Shown here one piece after another: positions 6,998 to 8,155 of a stretch of DNA of 8,155 nt. Source of the stretch: Thermodesulfatator sp. (lineage in GTDB: Bacteria > Desulfobacterota > Dissulfuribacteria > Dissulfuribacterales > QOAL01). How positions within the stretch are numbered: the stretch's first letter is position 1; each line of letters starts with the position of its first letter. The notes under the pieces were generated by a model. The model made no database searches. It saw nothing but the letters and a program-made list of their open reading frames with translations, and had not been told where the DNA came from. The DNA lies in assembly GCA_003978135.1 (NCBI GenBank), contig QOAL01000220.1:1-8155 (forward strand), read 5' to 3'. The translations under genes were made by a program, and so were the position numbers.

Positions 6998-7474
6998 TTG
7001 AAAAAAATAAACAGCATCCTTCTTTTTCTGGCCTGCGTGGTCCTGGTCTTGAGTATCATTGTCGCCGTGCTGAATATGACCTTGAGACCCTTTGGCCATC
7101 CAATTACCGGTTCCTTTGAGCTCATGGGATACGGCAGCGCCCTGGTAACTGCCCTGGGGCTTGGCTTCAGCCAGGAAAAAAAATCCCATATTGCCGTTGA
7201 CATACTATTCAAGAGATTTCCTTCGAATCTAAAAAAGTGGTTCAATTTCACAGGCCTTCTCGTGAGCGGCCTGTTTTTCGCGGCTGTTGCCTGGCGGTTG
7301 TTTGCCTTTGCCCTGGACCTGAGGGCCAATGAAGAGCTTTCCGAGACCCTTATGTTGCCCTTTTATCCGGTAACCATGGTGGTCAGCATGGGGCTTCTGG
7401 TACTAACGGCGAACCTTCTCTGGGACGCGGTACGTATTTTCAGGCCGGCAACAAGGCAGGGGCCGGCAGACTAA
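6998..7474 (+). CDS. dctQ: TRAP transporter small permease subunit (DctQ family)
   Basis: The product (158 residues from TTG 6998) is the small membrane subunit of a tripartite TRAP transporter, which pairs with DctM to bring in the substrate delivered by DctP. Four hydrophobic segments are visible at roughly residues 6-27, 42-57, 83-107 and 122-143. The family's first cytoplasmic-loop pattern is present as GFSQEKKSHIAVDILFKRFP (56-75). The start is debatable. TTG 6998 gives MKKINSILLF, a natural beginning for such a protein, but lacks a good Shine-Dalgarno. GTG 6968 would add ten residues but lies in the loop of the upstream terminator. The gene is separated from dctM by six bases and lies in the same reading frame as dctM. 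Family assignment is secure; only the start is uncertain. Confidence 0.87.
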   Translation: MKKINSILLFLACVVLVLSIIVAVLNMTLRPFGHPITGSFELMGYGSALVTALGLGFSQEKKSHIAVDILFKRFPSNLKKWFNFTGLLVSGLFFAAVAWRLFAFALDLRANEELSETLMLPFYPVTMVVSMGLLVLTANLLWDAVRIFRPATRQGPAD

Positions 7475-7480
7475 CTGGTC

Positions 7481-8155
7481 GTGGAACCTGTCACCATAGG
7501 CATTTGGGGCATAGTCTGCCTCATCCTGGTGTTATTTCTCTTTAACATGCCGGTGGGCTTTGCCATGGCAATAGTGGGCTTTGTTGGCTTTTCCCTGGTT
7601 GTAAGCCCAGAGGCAGCTCTTACCTCGGTAAGCACCGAGATGTGGCGCATCTTTTCCTCCTACGGCCTGGCGGTTATTCCATTTTTCATATTTATGGGAA
7701 ACATCTGTTTCCAGGCAGGGGTAAGCGAAAGGATATACAGGACTGCCCACTCATGGTTTGGTCATGTAAGGGGAGGTATTGCCATGGCAACCGTCATGGC
7801 ATGTGCGGGTTTTGCCTCCATTTGCGGCTCTAACGCAGCTACAGCAGCCACCATGAGCTCGGTTGCCCTGCCGGAAATGAAAAGGCTTGGTTATGATAAG
7901 GCCTTGAGTTCGGGCTGTGTGGCAAGCGGTGCAACCCTTGGTGTGGTCATCCCCCCAAGCGTGGTGTTGATAGTCATAGGGCTGTACACAGGCGAATCCA
8001 TTGGAAGGCTGTTTTTTGCCGCAGTAATTCCCGGCATTCTTCTTTCCCTGCTTCTTATGGCAACGGTATGGCTCGTATGTTTTTTCAGGCCGGAGTGGGG
8101 GCCGGCAGGTCCTAAGACCACCTTTGGGGAAAAGATGAGGAGTCTTCCTGGTTCA
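7481..8155 (+). CDS. dctM: TRAP transporter large permease subunit (DctM family), incomplete at window edge
   Basis: The frame stays open from GTG 7481 to the last base (225 codons), so about half of a typical DctM of 425-440 residues is present; the 3' part lies outside the window. DctM forms the transport channel and uses the sodium gradient. The first helix runs through TIGIWGIVCLILVLFLF, then NMPVGFAMAIVG. The conserved ASICGSNAATAAT (112-124) followed by ALPEMKRLGYDKAL (129-142) is a hallmark of the family, as is SGATLGVVIPPS (149-160), in the region where structures of related transporters place the sodium and substrate sites. Upstream in frame there are only CTG and GTC before the dctQ stop codon TAA, so GTG 7481 is the sensible start, although its ribosome-binding site is poor. 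Translation is probably coupled to dctQ. Confidence 0.92.
   Translation, partial: MEPVTIGIWGIVCLILVLFLFNMPVGFAMAIVGFVGFSLVVSPEAALTSVSTEMWRIFSSYGLAVIPFFIFMGNICFQAGVSERIYRTAHSWFGHVRGGIAMATVMACAGFASICGSNAATAATMSSVALPEMKRLGYDKALSSGCVASGATLGVVIPPSVVLIVIGLYTGESIGRLFFAAVIPGILLSLLLMATVWLVCFFRPEWGPAGPKTTFGEKMRSLPGS

Overview
The window looks like chromosomal DNA of a Gram-negative bacterium, most likely an anaerobic member of the Desulfobacterota (old Deltaproteobacteria) or a relative. The reasons are indirect: an AsmA-like envelope giant of the DUF748 type, a TRAP transporter, a PaaK-type aryl-CoA ligase, moderate GC, heavy use of AGG arginine codons, and large palindromic intergenic repeats. No rRNA, tRNA, CRISPR array, transposase or phage gene was found, and the taxon is an inference.

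Layout. Bases 1-180 hold no gene; an imperfect palindrome (72-147) lies there. A small DUF2892 (YgaP-like) membrane protein is encoded on the minus strand (181-435). A 236-bp divergent spacer follows, with a strong Shine-Dalgarno for the minus-strand gene and an operator-like palindrome (497-517). A 1196-residue AsmA/DUF748 protein fills 672-4262. It has one N-terminal membrane helix, four repeats of about 214 residues separated by charged linkers, and an OmpA-like C-terminus. After a 107-bp gap comes a complete phenylacetate-CoA ligase-like enzyme (4370-5677). The next spacer (5678-5902) holds two minor hairpins and a 107-bp element with perfect 15-bp inverted arms (5772-5878), directly upstream of the ribosome-binding site of a TRAP gene set. 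That set is dctP (5903-6934), an intercistronic terminator (6949-6982), dctQ (6998-7474) and dctM (7481 to the window edge, incomplete).

How the genes may work together. DctP would capture an organic acid in the periplasm and DctQM would import it with sodium. The PaaK-like ligase just upstream could then activate the acid as its CoA thioester. An aromatic acid such as phenylacetate is a reasonable guess, but it rests on gene order and enzyme family only. The DUF2892 and DUF748 genes are envelope functions with no evident link to this module.

The least ordinary items are the 107-bp palindromic element in the dctP leader, a second palindrome of similar build at the left edge, the arrangement of dctQ and dctM in one reading frame separated by a single stop plus two codons, and the terminator whose loop holds a possible dctQ start codon. 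I did not find a clearly new multi-gene system.
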